In this document: positions 45,555-54,777 of the stretch, one piece after another
How the letters are laid out: each line of letters begins with the position of its first letter
Position numbering within the stretch: the stretch's first letter is position 1
Source: JACMLD01 sp038207265
GTDB lineage: Bacteria; Bacteroidota; Bacteroidia; Chitinophagales; Chitinophagaceae
DNA: 64,000 nucleotides
Assembly (NCBI GenBank): GCA_038207265.1
Contig: JBBQZZ010000003.1
Location: forward strand, 434,001 to 498,000
Direction: 5' to 3'
Translations under genes and position numbers: made by a program
Notes under the pieces: generated by a model
Told to the model about the DNA's origin: nothing
Database searches by the model: none
What the model saw: only the letters and a program-made list of their open reading frames with translations

Positions 45555-46931
45555 TCATTGTTTGTTTTGCTCTTTCCACATCTCATTAAATGTTTTAGCA
45601 GAAAAATCAAGATCGCCCCGGTGAGCTGTCCAACCTTTAAACATTTTATTGACGGCCCAGTTTTTTAATTTGCCATTTCCAAGGTTCATTATTTTGCGGT
45701 TAAGGCTTGATTTTTTCCAGGCTTTCCAGGCAATTTTTTCGGCCCATGAAGCATTACCACTTTCCACTGCCTCGTGCCTGTTTTCCAACAACAGTTCATG
45801 CAGGTTTATTTTTACTGCACATACCTCTGTACAATTGCCGCATAACGATGAAGCATAGCTTAAATGCTTCCATTCATCCATTTGTTTAAGGTGTGGCGTA
45901 ATAACTGCCCCTATGGGCCCGCTGTATGTTGTTCCATACGTATGACCACCAATATTTTTATAGACCGGGCAGGCATTTAAACAAGCCCCGCAACGAATGC
46001 AATAAAGACTTTCTCTTGTTTTGGCATTGGCAAGAATATTGGTGCGGCCATTGTCTAAAAGTATAACATACATCTCATCCGGACCGTCTTTTTCATTGGC
46101 TTGCCTGGGACCACTCACTATTGTATTGTAAACTGTTATTTTCTGACCCGTACCAAATGTAGATAACAATGGCCAGAACAAACCGAGATCTGTCAGGGAA
46201 GGAACTATCTTTTCAATTCCTACAATGGCAATATGTGTTTTTGGAAAAGCACAACTGAGTCTTGCATTGCCTTCGTTTTCCGTAACTGCGATGGCACCTA
46301 TATCTGCAATGATAAAATTGCCTCCCGTGATCCCAATTTCAGCTTCTGTATATTTTACTCGTAGTTTATCGCGCGCAATTAATGTAAGTTCTTCCGGAGA
46401 CAGATTTGGCGCTGTATGCAATTTTTCATAAAATAATTTTGCCACATCTTCCTTGCTCTTATGCATAGCGGGAGTTACAATATGATAGGGTGGTTCACCA
46501 TCCAGTTGTTGTATGTATTCCCCCAGGTCTGTTTCAACACTTTCTATTCCCTGTTCATGTAAAAACTCATTCAACTTTAATTCTTCTGTAACCATGCTTT
46601 TGCTTTTCACAATGGTTTTACAGTTTTTAGCAATGCAAATCTTTTTTATTTCTTCCAATGCCTGATTTGCATCTTCTGCCCAGATAACTTTTCCACCGCG
46701 CTGTGTAAATGCGGCTTCAAAATTTTCCAATTGAGTATCCAGCGTTTCAATAGCGCGCCATTTAATATTTTTTGCTCTTTCTCTTGCGGTATTGATATCG
46801 GAAAACTGTTGTTTGCCAAATGGCACAACCGCATTGTATTTTCCAATATTAAAATTGATCTTCCGCCGGTGATCCAAATCAGCGGATTTCACCGTACTCT
46901 TTGATAAAAAAGATTCAGCAGATTCTGACAT
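45555..46931 (-). CDS. lutB: LutB-like iron-sulfur lactate-utilisation protein
   Basis: 458 residues. The LUD domain occupies about 60-290 (KSMVTEELKLNEFL; GITGGNFIIADIGAIAVTEN with TENEGN). Two [4Fe-4S] motifs follow: CIRCGACLNACPVY (near 309) and CGNCTEVCAVKINL (near 360), with a basic tail. In Bacillus LutB acts with LutA and LutC to oxidise L-lactate to pyruvate. Neither LutA nor LutC is adjacent here; a LutC-like protein is at 23.6-24.2 kb. Position between a deacetylase-like gene and DUF3109 gives no functional hint. The symbol is given by similarity. Confidence 0.88.
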   Translation of the reverse strand: MSESAESFLSKSTVKSADLDHRRKINFNIGKYNAVVPFGKQQFSDINTARERAKNIKWRAIETLDTQLENFEAAFTQRGGKVIWAEDANQALEEIKKICIAKNCKTIVKSKSMVTEELKLNEFLHEQGIESVETDLGEYIQQLDGEPPYHIVTPAMHKSKEDVAKLFYEKLHTAPNLSPEELTLIARDKLRVKYTEAEIGITGGNFIIADIGAIAVTENEGNARLSCAFPKTHIAIVGIEKIVPSLTDLGLFWPLLSTFGTGQKITVYNTIVSGPRQANEKDGPDEMYVILLDNGRTNILANAKTRESLYCIRCGACLNACPVYKNIGGHTYGTTYSGPIGAVITPHLKQMDEWKHLSYASSLCGNCTEVCAVKINLHELLLENRHEAVESGNASWAEKIAWKAWKKSSLNRKIMNLGNGKLKNWAVNKMFKGWTAHRGDLDFSAKTFNEMWKEQNKQ

Positions 46932-46997
46932 GGTTTAATTATTAGGCGACAATTGATTTAGTTATTTTTTATTTTCAATACCTATGCATAAAAACTT

Positions 46998-47591
46998 TTA
47001 TTTATGTGCGGCCACTTTATTTACAAAATATTGTTGCGCTACCTGTTCCAGCAAACCATAAAAATCCTCACCATATTTTCTTATCAGCGCATCTTTTAAA
47101 AAAATATAAGTGGGCACTTTTAATTTTGCTCCCAATACACAGGCGGGATTGCACATTCCATCCCGGGGCTCATAGTTCAATAGTTCGTATTCTTTTGTCT
47201 TCTTAATTTTTATCGGGTACAAATGACAGCTGATGGGTTTTTTCCAGTTGGTTTTTCCATCATTAAAAGCCTGTTCAAATGCGCACATGATAATTCCTTT
47301 TTTATCCCTGATTCCATAGGCACACATTTTTCCTTCAATGGTGGGGGTTACCCAACCAAATTCGCGATCGTATTCATACCGTCCATTTCTCTCTGTTACT
47401 GCAATTCCTTCTTTTGTCATGTACGATTTCACTACTTCATAAGTATTATTTACCAGGTCAAGTTCTTCTTTGCTAAGCGGTGCCCCTGCATCCCCATCTT
47501 CGCAACAACCACCTTTGCATTTATCCAGGTCGCACACAAATTGTGAATCCATCACTTCGTCACTGATCAATACATTTTTTATCTCTATCAA
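46998..47591 (-). CDS. DUF3109 cysteine-rich protein
   Basis: 197 residues. The family's cysteine pattern is present: FVCDLDKCKGGCCEDGD near 19-32, then MCAYG, IMCAFEQ, CHLYPI and MCNPACVLG. These cysteines, some in CxxC-like spacing, suggest a bound metal or iron-sulfur cluster, as in related YkgJ-type zinc/iron-chelating proteins. The reaction is unknown. No signal peptide. It is an independent gene between LutB and gldD, on the same strand as both. Confidence 0.88.
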   Translation of the reverse strand: MIEIKNVLISDEVMDSQFVCDLDKCKGGCCEDGDAGAPLSKEELDLVNNTYEVVKSYMTKEGIAVTERNGRYEYDREFGWVTPTIEGKMCAYGIRDKKGIIMCAFEQAFNDGKTNWKKPISCHLYPIKIKKTKEYELLNYEPRDGMCNPACVLGAKLKVPTYIFLKDALIRKYGEDFYGLLEQVAQQYFVNKVAAHK

Positions 47592-47658
47592 AACAACAAT
47601 ATTTAGTTGGCAAATCTACAAATAAACTTCAGTAAGCGCTCATTCCCTTCATCGTTAT

Positions 47659-48321
47659 CTATTTCCACTTAAGCGTATTGATCAGGTGTTTCATATCCTG
47701 TTGCAGAAAATGGTTTACAATACCCAGAGAGTCTGCATTGGGTGCTGCATCAAAGTACAATGCGCCGCGCAAAAAATGTTTTACGGTATCTGTTACCAGG
47801 AACTGGTTAGCGGTTGCTGCATTGCCACCAATTTTAAAATAGATACCTTCTATACCTGTGGCAGTGGTAAAGGCACTGTCATCTATAGAAGACGCTTTGG
47901 AGGTATGTTTATAGGTTAATGCGTAAGAACTTTTAATTAAGTTATCAAAGTTGTTGGTGCCAACAGAATCTACATATTCGCCCTTTGCATTGCGAATTTT
48001 AAAACGACTTTTTCCGCCAATTTCAATATAACTCAGGTAAATTTTCCCATGAAATTGTGGAAATTCTATGTTTCGCCAATACGGATTTTCTGGTTGCTGC
48101 TCAAAAAAAGTACTGTCCTGTTTGATGCTCGCATATACAGGATACTCAAAACTATAGGGGAACCCGGGCTGATCAAATACCTGGTAAGTATGTTCTGGAA
48201 AATCAATTTTATAATAGCCACGAGGTTTCGGGATATAACTGTTATTGCAGGACAGCAATAAAAAAAGGGGCAAAATAAAGCCTGCTAAGCGGCAACAACT
48301 TCTGAGCGAAATGTTTAGCAT
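47659..48321 (-). CDS. gldD: Gliding motility lipoprotein GldD
   Basis: 220 residues with a lipoprotein signal (LFLLLSCNNSYIPKPRGY, Cys25). The stretch YIPKPRGYYKIDFPEHTYQ directly after it is the GldD signature. The rest is a small beta-rich domain (GKIYLSYIEI; EGIYFKIGGNAATANQFLVTD). In Flavobacterium johnsoniae GldD and GldE are needed for gliding and for stable type IX secretion. The gene follows gldE by 8 bp in the conserved ssb-gldE-gldD order, and a type IX cargo protein is encoded at 18.4-20.3 kb. Confidence 0.93.
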   Translation of the reverse strand: MLNISLRSCCRLAGFILPLFLLLSCNNSYIPKPRGYYKIDFPEHTYQVFDQPGFPYSFEYPVYASIKQDSTFFEQQPENPYWRNIEFPQFHGKIYLSYIEIGGKSRFKIRNAKGEYVDSVGTNNFDNLIKSSYALTYKHTSKASSIDDSAFTTATGIEGIYFKIGGNAATANQFLVTDTVKHFLRGALYFDAAPNADSLGIVNHFLQQDMKHLINTLKWK

Positions 48322-48329
48322 AGTTTTTA

Positions 48330-49676
48330 CTATTCTTTAATGACCGGCTGTACGGCTATTTTTATTTTTTTTATACGATTGCGATCCAGTTCCAGTATAA
48401 CGAAATCAAAATCACCACTGGATACCACATCATTTATTTTTGGAAATTGTCCGGCTATTTCCAGTACAAGTCCGGCTAATGAATCACTGTCTCCCCTCAC
48501 TTCATCAAAGGTATCGATGGGTAACCCCATTAATTTACAGGCATCATTGATCATGGTACGGCCCTCAAAAATATAATGCTGGTCATCAATTTTTTTATTA
48601 CCTATTTCTTCTTCATCGAATTCATCTTTTATTTCACCAATAATTTCTTCCAATATATCTTCCATGGTAACAATGCCGCTGGTGCCACCAAACTCATCTA
48701 CCACCACTGCAAAATGAATGCGTCTTGTTTGAAAATCTTTCAATAAATCTTCAATTAATTTTTGTTCATGTACAAAATAAGGCTGACGTAATAACTGGTG
48801 CCAGTTATATTCTGCCGTTTCACCCAGGTGAGGAATAATATCTTTTGTATGAATAATGCCCGTTACTTCGTCAAGATTTTCCCGGTATACCGGTAATCTC
48901 GAATAATGTAATTCTTCAACTCTTTTTATTAATTCCGGAAAAGCCAGGTTTTGATTGATACCACTTACTTCAAGCCGGGTTCGCATCACTTGCTTAACTG
49001 AGATGTTGCCAAATTTTACAATGCCCTTCAGTATATTTTTTTCTTCTTCAGAAGCATCGTTGTTGGTTGTCAGGTCAATGGCATGATCCAATTCGTCAAG
49101 ACTGTAAGAAGAAGCGCGTTTTCCTAAGAATCTTTCTATGCCATCAGACATGCTTACCATTGAAGCACTGATTCTTTTAAATAGGTAATGTATTATTTCA
49201 ACTATATAAGAAGCATTATAAGCAAATCGAAGATTGTTTTGATTGGCCCAGACTTTGGGAAGCACTTCACCAAATAAAACAAGAAAAAAACTAACCAGTA
49301 ATACTTTGATGAGAAAATCAACCACCCAAAAATTCATCTTTATGGGCAACAGTTCGTCTATCAGGAAATTGGAAAGAATTATTATAGCAATATTGATCAG
49401 CGTATTGGCAATCAGTAAGGAGGCGAGCAAGATTTTGGGTTCTTCCAAAAGGCTTACAATTCTCTTCCAGCCGGCATCCTGTTTGGTTTTGAGCATATTG
49501 ACATCTCTGAAGCTCAAAGAAAAAAATGCCACTTCGGCTCCGGAAACAAAAAAGGATATTAATAATAAGAACAGGATCAAAATTACCAGTAGCGTAATGC
49601 CTTGTGTATTGATAGCAAGGAAAAGCAGTGAGAAATATTGATGGAATAATATTGTAAAATCAACCAAATGATCCAA
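48330..49676 (-). CDS. gldE: Gliding motility protein GldE (CBS/CorC family)
   Basis: 448 residues. An N-terminal CNNM/DUF21 membrane domain of about four helices (about 20-200; the typical GAEVAFFSLS near 46) is followed by a CBS pair (about 220-340; GIIHTKDIIPHL, VVVDEFGGTSGIVTMEDILEEIIGEI) and a C-terminal CorC/HlyC transport domain (YIFEGRTMINDACKLM). Such proteins are linked to magnesium or cobalt efflux; the GldE member works with GldD in gliding. It lies 8 bp upstream of gldD and 95 bp after ssb, from which it is separated by a terminator-like hairpin. Confidence 0.92.
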   Translation of the reverse strand: MDHLVDFTILFHQYFSLLFLAINTQGITLLVILILFLLLISFFVSGAEVAFFSLSFRDVNMLKTKQDAGWKRIVSLLEEPKILLASLLIANTLINIAIIILSNFLIDELLPIKMNFWVVDFLIKVLLVSFFLVLFGEVLPKVWANQNNLRFAYNASYIVEIIHYLFKRISASMVSMSDGIERFLGKRASSYSLDELDHAIDLTTNNDASEEEKNILKGIVKFGNISVKQVMRTRLEVSGINQNLAFPELIKRVEELHYSRLPVYRENLDEVTGIIHTKDIIPHLGETAEYNWHQLLRQPYFVHEQKLIEDLLKDFQTRRIHFAVVVDEFGGTSGIVTMEDILEEIIGEIKDEFDEEEIGNKKIDDQHYIFEGRTMINDACKLMGLPIDTFDEVRGDSDSLAGLVLEIAGQFPKINDVVSSGDFDFVILELDRNRIKKIKIAVQPVIKE

Positions 49677-49711
49677 AGCTGTGGTTTTTCGTTAATATGA
49701 ATGACTGAGAA

Positions 49712-49740
49712 CAAAGGCAGGTCTGTTGGGCCTGCCTTAT
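49712..49740 (-). terminator. Terminator-like hairpin between ssb and gldE
   Basis: 8-bp stem AAGGCAGG / CCTGCCTT with a 9-nt loop; the minus strand continues TTTGTTCTC. It lies about 30 bp after the ssb stop and just before the gldE start, so gldE-gldD may have their own promoter or depend on read-through. Confidence 0.65.
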
Positions 49741-49771
49741 TAAACCAACGCAAAGTTGCATTAAATATTGA

Positions 49772-50200
49772 TTAGAACGGCAGATCGCCGGAAGGTTCAC
49801 CAATCGGAGGCACATCAGATCCACTTAAACCATCTATATTGCCTTCGTGGCCACCATGGCTTCCATCATTTCGTTTATCCAGCATTATGAGGTTGTCTCC
49901 TACTACTTCAGTAGCAAATTTTTTATTGCCTTCTTTGTCTTCCCAGCTGCGGGTTCGCAAACGGCCTTCTATATAAACCAAACTGCCTTTGTGTAAATAC
50001 TTTTGCGCCAGTTCAGCCAGTCCTCGCCACAAAACAACGGTATGCCACTCTGTTTGAGAAATAAGTTTTCCCGCCCTGTCTTTGTAAGTTTCCGTTGTAG
50101 CCAGGGAAAATTTTGCAACCCCTATATTTCCTTCTAAAAACTGTACATCCGGATCTTTACCAAGATTGCCAATGAGCATTACCCTGTTAACACCTCGCAT
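49772..50200 (-). CDS. ssb: Single-stranded DNA-binding protein
   Basis: 142 residues. OB-fold (about 1-108) with the classic MRGVNRVMLIGNLGKDPDV, SQTEWHTVVLW and VYIEGRLRTRSWED blocks. A short glycine-rich linker follows, then the acidic tip ending GDLPF, which docks repair and replication partners. It is full length for the family. It sits between mutY and gldE, the usual Bacteroidota place, and is followed by a terminator-like hairpin. Confidence 0.96.
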   Translation of the reverse strand: MRGVNRVMLIGNLGKDPDVQFLEGNIGVAKFSLATTETYKDRAGKLISQTEWHTVVLWRGLAELAQKYLHKGSLVYIEGRLRTRSWEDKEGNKKFATEVVGDNLIMLDKRNDGSHGGHEGNIDGLSGSDVPPIGEPSGDLPF

Positions 50201-50416
50201 AATTGATAATTTGTGGTGATAGAATCGCCTGTAAATTTAAATCCTCTTTAAAGTTAAATTTTTTCGGAGAAACAAATCAATTTTTTTGAGCCCGGCAATT
50301 GTTCTGTATGGCATCATCGTTGCGTCGCACTTTTCAGCTGTAAACCTTTGTGGAACGGCATTCGGGCAGAATGCTACATTTAGATACAAATAAAATATTA
50401 TACCAATTATGTCAAC

Positions 50417-51562
50417 TTAATACAAAAGAATGGGCTTTGTTTTTTGCTGTAAATAGAAAGCAATTATTCTTGGGAAAGGATATTTTTTCAGCGTCGTTAT
50501 CTGAATACGTTTATACCCATCTAGAGAAGCAGGTATTGTTACTAAATCAAGTTCTATAAACTGCCCGATTATAGTTTGATGCGTTAATTGCTGATTATAA
50601 ATTTCAGAAATGTTTTTTATTGTAAACTTTGTTTTGCCGAATAATTTTTTACAAACCAGCTGAATTGTTTCCTTGTCAGCTATCATTGATTTTTCTGTTT
50701 CATAAAGAACAAACTCATATAAATTTTCCCAGATATCTTTTGCCGTTCTTTTCCTAATCAACACATCGTCATCAATATTAATTATCAAGTAATAAAACCA
50801 CCTGGTGGTTTTAGATAACTGTTTCTCTTTTACAGGTAACTGTTTTGTCCAATCATGTTTATAGGCCTGGCAGTCTTTATGCTGCGGACATTGATTACAC
50901 AAGGGTTGTTGTGGTTTACAAATAGTTGCACCCAAATCCATGATTGCCTGGTTGTAAATACCGGGTTGTTTTTTATCCAGCAATTCGTGCGCAATGCGTG
51001 CATACAATTTTCTTCCTTCGGGGCTATCGAAAGCTGTTGAAATTCCAAAATATCTTGACAATACACGGAACACATTTCCATCCAGTACTGCATGTGGCAG
51101 GTTAAAAGCAAAAGATGCTATAGCTGCTGCTGTATATGGCCCAACCCCTTTTAGTGCCAGAATATCTTCATACGTATCAGGGAATTTTCCTTTTTTTTCG
51201 CTGGATACAAACCGGGCTGTTGCAATCAGATTCTTACAACGCGTATAATAACCTAACCCTTCCCATAGTTTAAAAATCCTGGTGTCTGAAGCTTTAGCAA
51301 GTTTATTGATATCCGGGAAAGTCTTTATGAAATTTTGATAGTATTTGAGGCCCTGTTCAACCCTGGTTTGTTGTAATATTATCTCGCTCAGCCAGATTTT
51401 GTAAGGATCTTTTTCTCCCTTCCAGGGCATTGAACGGGTGTTTTGATGCAGTTCCCATTTTATTAGTTTCCTGGTAAAGTCGGCTTTCAAAGGCGGTTGA
51501 TTTGATACTGAAGGGTAAAAATAGCAGGAAATTGTTCTAAAAAAAGAGGATTTCAGGGGCAA
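50417..51562 (-). CDS. mutY: A/G-specific adenine glycosylase MutY
   Basis: 381 residues. The helix-hairpin-helix DNA glycosylase core (about 25-230) has RSMPWKGEKDPYKIWLSEII, LQQTRVEQG with the catalytic Glu, LWEGLGYYTRCKNL, LKGVGPYTAAAIASF and VLDGNVFRVLSR with the catalytic Asp near 158. The [4Fe-4S] cluster ligands follow the family spacing C-x6-C-x2-C-x5-C (about 209-225). The C-terminal part (about 245-381) is the NUDIX-like 8-oxoG-recognition domain. It removes adenine opposite 8-oxoguanine. The first about 20 residues (to SNQPPL) are poorly conserved, and a start further in is possible. Divergent from the HU-like gene. Confidence 0.94.
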   Translation of the reverse strand: MPLKSSFFRTISCYFYPSVSNQPPLKADFTRKLIKWELHQNTRSMPWKGEKDPYKIWLSEIILQQTRVEQGLKYYQNFIKTFPDINKLAKASDTRIFKLWEGLGYYTRCKNLIATARFVSSEKKGKFPDTYEDILALKGVGPYTAAAIASFAFNLPHAVLDGNVFRVLSRYFGISTAFDSPEGRKLYARIAHELLDKKQPGIYNQAIMDLGATICKPQQPLCNQCPQHKDCQAYKHDWTKQLPVKEKQLSKTTRWFYYLIINIDDDVLIRKRTAKDIWENLYEFVLYETEKSMIADKETIQLVCKKLFGKTKFTIKNISEIYNQQLTHQTIIGQFIELDLVTIPASLDGYKRIQITTLKKYPFPRIIAFYLQQKTKPILLY

Positions 51563-51702
51563 TATTTATTCCTGACTTGTACAAGTTGAAAAGTTCTTTT
51601 ATATTATCTTCGTAATTGCTTGTGAACCAGATATGAAAATCACAAAAACTGCGTTTTACCAGTAAATAGTATTTTTTATAAACCCTTTAAGATTTCAACA
51701 AA

Positions 51703-52023
51703 ATGCGAAAAGCCGACTTAATCAATCAAATTGCTGAAAAAACAGGGATTCCAAAAGTAGATGTATTGGTAACCCTGGAAGCCATGTTCAAAGAAGTAAA
51801 GGATACTTTGGCAGCAGGTGAAAATATTTATATCAGGGGATTTGGAAGCTTCATTATCAAGAAACGTGCTGCTAAAATAGGCCGTAACATTAAGAAAAAT
51901 GTTGCGGTGCATATACCGGAACATTTTATTCCCGCCTTTAAACCAGCGAAAGAATTTGTGCAGGAAGTAAAAAAACTGCAAAGTATCAAAGAAGAACAGC
52001 CAAACCCCGAAAACGAGATGTAA
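51703..52023 (+). CDS. HU/IHF-family DNA-binding protein
   Basis: 106 residues. The fold is recognised by MRKADLINQIAEKTGIPK, the GENIYIRGFGSF turn and the DNA-intercalating arm after it (KRAAKIGRNIKKNVAVHIPEHFIPAFKPAKEF). About 15 acidic/polar residues extend beyond the usual 90-residue HU length. It bends and coats DNA as a dimer. It diverges from mutY and probably leads a run with the TPR gene (24 bp after it), the small basic protein and rng; this order is one I know from the phylum. Confidence 0.94.
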   Translation: MRKADLINQIAEKTGIPKVDVLVTLEAMFKEVKDTLAAGENIYIRGFGSFIIKKRAAKIGRNIKKNVAVHIPEHFIPAFKPAKEFVQEVKKLQSIKEEQPNPENEM

Positions 52024-52046
52024 ATTGCATGCCTAATTTTTACTAA

Positions 52047-52901
52047 GTGAAGAAACAGCAATTTATTCTTGTGGGAGCCGGAGTGGTCTTATTGACACTG
52101 ATTTATTTTTTTGGAAATACTACTCCGCCGAAAAAAGCATCTTCCGGCTCAGCAAAAGCTGTAGCAACTCAACCTAAAAAAATTGAGTTTAATGAAATCT
52201 TACAGGCAGCAAAGCAAAAACTGCCTCCTGCCCAGCAGGCCATACTGAATGGCCTGGAATCATCTGTTGTAAGGGGAGATGTAAAAGCTCAGCAAATAAA
52301 AGTCTACTACCAGCTTGCTGCATTCTGGAGAGATACCGTTCATTTTTTTGAGCCTTATGCCTATTATACCGCGGCTGCAGCTAAATTGGAAAATTCTGAA
52401 AAAAGTCTCACCTTCGCAGCCCGCCAATTTTTAAACGAGTTGAAGGGGACCAACAGACCTGCTATTAAACAGTGGATGGCAGACCAGGCTAAGGAGCTTT
52501 TTGAAAAGGCATTGGAAATAAACCCGGCCAACGATTCATCGAAAATAGGATTGGGAAGCTGTTATATTTTTGGCAGTACTGCAGATAGCCCGCAGGAAGT
52601 GATGACGGGTATCCAGAAGATACTGGAAGTAGCCAAAAGGGATACTACTAATATGTATGCACAGTTAATGTTGGGTGTTGGGGGCGTTGTATCGGGGCAA
52701 TTAGATAAGGCAATAGAGCGTTTAACAAAAGTTGCAGAGAAGGAACCCGGTAACCTGGAAGCGATATTCATGCTGGCGGATGCCTATGAAAGAAAAAATG
52801 ATAACAGGAATGCGGTGAAATGGTATGAGGAAGGGAAAAAATATATTTCCGATGAACGGATGGTCAAAGAAATAGATCAGAGAATAAAAACTTTAAAATA
52901 A
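52047..52901 (+). CDS. TPR protein with N-terminal membrane anchor
   Basis: 284 residues starting at GTG 52047, 24 bp after the HU-like stop. A membrane helix at about 6-24 (FILVGAGVVLLTLIYFFG) is followed by a low-complexity linker and a helical body with TPR-like units (WMADQAKELFEKALEINPAN; KAIERLTKVAEKEPGN; EAIFMLADAYERKNDNRNAVK). It is likely anchored with its repeats in the periplasm and acts through protein contacts; partners are unknown. The next gene in the run encodes a ribosomal-type peptide, only 25 bp after this stop. Confidence 0.85.
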   Translation: MKKQQFILVGAGVVLLTLIYFFGNTTPPKKASSGSAKAVATQPKKIEFNEILQAAKQKLPPAQQAILNGLESSVVRGDVKAQQIKVYYQLAAFWRDTVHFFEPYAYYTAAAAKLENSEKSLTFAARQFLNELKGTNRPAIKQWMADQAKELFEKALEINPANDSSKIGLGSCYIFGSTADSPQEVMTGIQKILEVAKRDTTNMYAQLMLGVGGVVSGQLDKAIERLTKVAEKEPGNLEAIFMLADAYERKNDNRNAVKWYEEGKKYISDERMVKEIDQRIKTLK

Positions 52902-52925
52902 TTCACTAACTAAAATTTTTTCAGA

Positions 52926-53021
52926 ATGCCTTGTGGTAAAAAGAGGAAGCGTCATAAAATTGCAACGCACAAGCGTAAAAAAAGGTTGAGAAAGAACCGT
53001 CATAAGAAGAAGAACAAGTAA
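52926..53021 (+). CDS. 31-residue basic protein of the AURKAIP1/COX24 (ribosomal) type
   Basis: A 31-codon ORF beginning MPCGKKRKRHKIATHKRKKR and ending RKNRHKKKNK; more than half of its residues are Lys, Arg or His. It matches short Bacteroidota proteins annotated as AURKAIP1/COX24-domain proteins, related to the mitochondrial ribosomal protein mS38, so it is probably a small ribosomal subunit component. It lies 25 bp after the TPR gene and is followed by a terminator 13 bp beyond its stop. Too short for routine gene finders, it is easily missed. The ribosomal assignment rests on remembered family resemblance. Confidence 0.85.
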   Translation: MPCGKKRKRHKIATHKRKKRLRKNRHKKKNK

Positions 53022-53033
53022 ACTTTTCCTGGA

Positions 53034-53069
53034 ACAGGCCTGCAGGTGTGTGGCAGGACTGTTTTTTTT
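53034..53069 (+). terminator. Terminator before rng
   Basis: Interrupted stem ACAG-g-CCTGC / GCAGG-a-CTGT with a 9-nt loop, then a run of eight T. It ends the HU-TPR-small protein transcript and leaves rng to its own promoter. Confidence 0.75.
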
Positions 53070-53203
53070 GCTGGATCCTTTATTTGATTGTTATTGTTTG
53101 CCGTAACGATTGCCTGCTTTGCTTACATAACAATTCATATAAAACTACTTCAGCGCCCTTCCTTTTAGTGTGTGATGCCCGGACTTTGTAAATGTGATTA
53201 CGA

Positions 53204-54757
53204 TTGAACAAGGAACTTATTATTAACGCCGCTCCCCAGGGAGTAGAAATTGCCCTTTTAGAGGATAAGAAATTAGTAGAACTGCACAACGAAAAAAGCG
53301 ATGCCAGTTTTGCCGTGGGCGATTTATATCTTGGAAAAGTTAAAAAGCTTATTCCTGGATTGAATGCTGCATTTGTAGATGTGGGCTTTGAAAAAGATGC
53401 CTTTCTTCATTATACAGACCTCAGCCCTTATGCAAGGTCATTACTGAAATTCACACAAACAGGAATCAATGATCAGAATGAGCATGGATTTGATTTTGGC
53501 CAGTTCCAGGTAGAGCCCGAAATTATCAAGACGGGTAAAATCAATGAAGTTTTGGGAGGTAAGCCCAATATTCTTGTGCAGATTCTGAAAGAACCTATAG
53601 CGGCAAAAGGTCCCAGGCTGAGTTGCGAAATTTCTTTGCCCGGACGTTTTGTTGTTATCACTCCCTTTAATGATATTGTAGCAGTTTCCAGGAAGATTCA
53701 TTCTTCTGATGAAAGAAAACGCCTGCAAAAAATTATTGAAGCCATCAAACCCAAAAATTTTGGAGTCATAGTGCGTACAGCTGCAGAAGGAAAAAATACT
53801 GCGGAACTTCATGAAGATTTGCTGGCCCTTGTAGAAACCTGGAAACTGATCCAGCATAACTTAAAAGGCGCGGTTGCACCAGCAAAAATTTTAAGCGAGC
53901 AAACCAAGACCACCAGTATACTCCGAGATTTACTGAATGAAGATTTCAACCGCATTGTTGTAAATGATAAAAACATTTTCAATGATGCAAAAAATTATAT
54001 ACAAAGAATTGCACCGGAGAAAGCAGACATTGTTTCTTTTTATCACAATGGTTCTCCCATATTTGATCAGTTTGGAGTAACCAAGCAAGTGAAAGCAGCT
54101 TTTGGTAAAACTGTTAACCTGCCCAGCGGCGCGTATCTAATTATAGAACATACAGAAGCATTACATGTAATTGATGTAAACAGTGGTTATAAAAGTGTAA
54201 GCAATAACCAGGAGCAAAACGCACTTGAAACAAACCTGGAAGCCGCTGATGAAATTGCAAGACAACTGAGATTAAGGGATCTCGGTGGAATTATAGTAGT
54301 GGATTTTATAGATATGAAACTTCCGGATAATAAACGGAAGCTGATGGAAGCCATGGAAGGCTTTATGCGGCCAGACCGTGCCAAGCATGCGGTATTGCCT
54401 ATTTCTAAATTTGGATTGATGCAGATAACCAGGCAGCGCATGAAGCCGGAAGTAAATATCAATACCCAGGAAATATGTCCCAGTTGTAATGGTACCGGAA
54501 AAATTTCTTCTGCATTGATACTGGAAGATGAAATTGAAAAAAATCTAAATTATCTGCTCACCCATAAACATACAGATCTGTTTTTAGTGGTGCATCCAAT
54601 TATGTATGCATATCTCACAAAAGGGGGCTGGTTCAGATCCAGGTTATGGAAATGGAGATGGAAACATAAGAAGCGAATAAAGCTGAAGGAAAATACCAAC
54701 TATCATTTAACGGAGTTCCATTTTTATGATAAGCATGAAGAAGAGATAAAGTTGTAA
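53204..54757 (+). CDS. rng: Ribonuclease E/G family protein
   Basis: 517 residues starting at TTG 53204 (NKELIINAAPQGVEIALLED), the family's usual opening; nearby ATG/GTG codons are out of frame or run into stops. An S1-like RNA-binding domain (about 35-130) contains VGDLYLGKVKKLIPGLNAAF and VDVGFEKDAFLHYTD. The catalytic core has the acidic pair regions HVIDVNSGYKS (near 320) and IIVVDFIDMKL (near 365). The zinc-link CPSCNGTGK (near 424) tethers the dimer. It processes rRNA and turns over mRNA. The long C-terminal degradosome scaffold of RNase E is absent, so this is RNase G-like. Its last 18 bases and its terminator are duplicated at 55800-55871. Confidence 0.95.
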   Translation: MNKELIINAAPQGVEIALLEDKKLVELHNEKSDASFAVGDLYLGKVKKLIPGLNAAFVDVGFEKDAFLHYTDLSPYARSLLKFTQTGINDQNEHGFDFGQFQVEPEIIKTGKINEVLGGKPNILVQILKEPIAAKGPRLSCEISLPGRFVVITPFNDIVAVSRKIHSSDERKRLQKIIEAIKPKNFGVIVRTAAEGKNTAELHEDLLALVETWKLIQHNLKGAVAPAKILSEQTKTTSILRDLLNEDFNRIVVNDKNIFNDAKNYIQRIAPEKADIVSFYHNGSPIFDQFGVTKQVKAAFGKTVNLPSGAYLIIEHTEALHVIDVNSGYKSVSNNQEQNALETNLEAADEIARQLRLRDLGGIIVVDFIDMKLPDNKRKLMEAMEGFMRPDRAKHAVLPISKFGLMQITRQRMKPEVNINTQEICPSCNGTGKISSALILEDEIEKNLNYLLTHKHTDLFLVVHPIMYAYLTKGGWFRSRLWKWRWKHKKRIKLKENTNYHLTEFHFYDKHEEEIKL

Positions 54758-54777
54758 CAATTCACATAATTAATTGG

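Noticed and set aside
45555..46931. A complete lut operon
   Set aside because: LutA and LutC are not adjacent; neighbours are a deacetylase-like gene and DUF3109.
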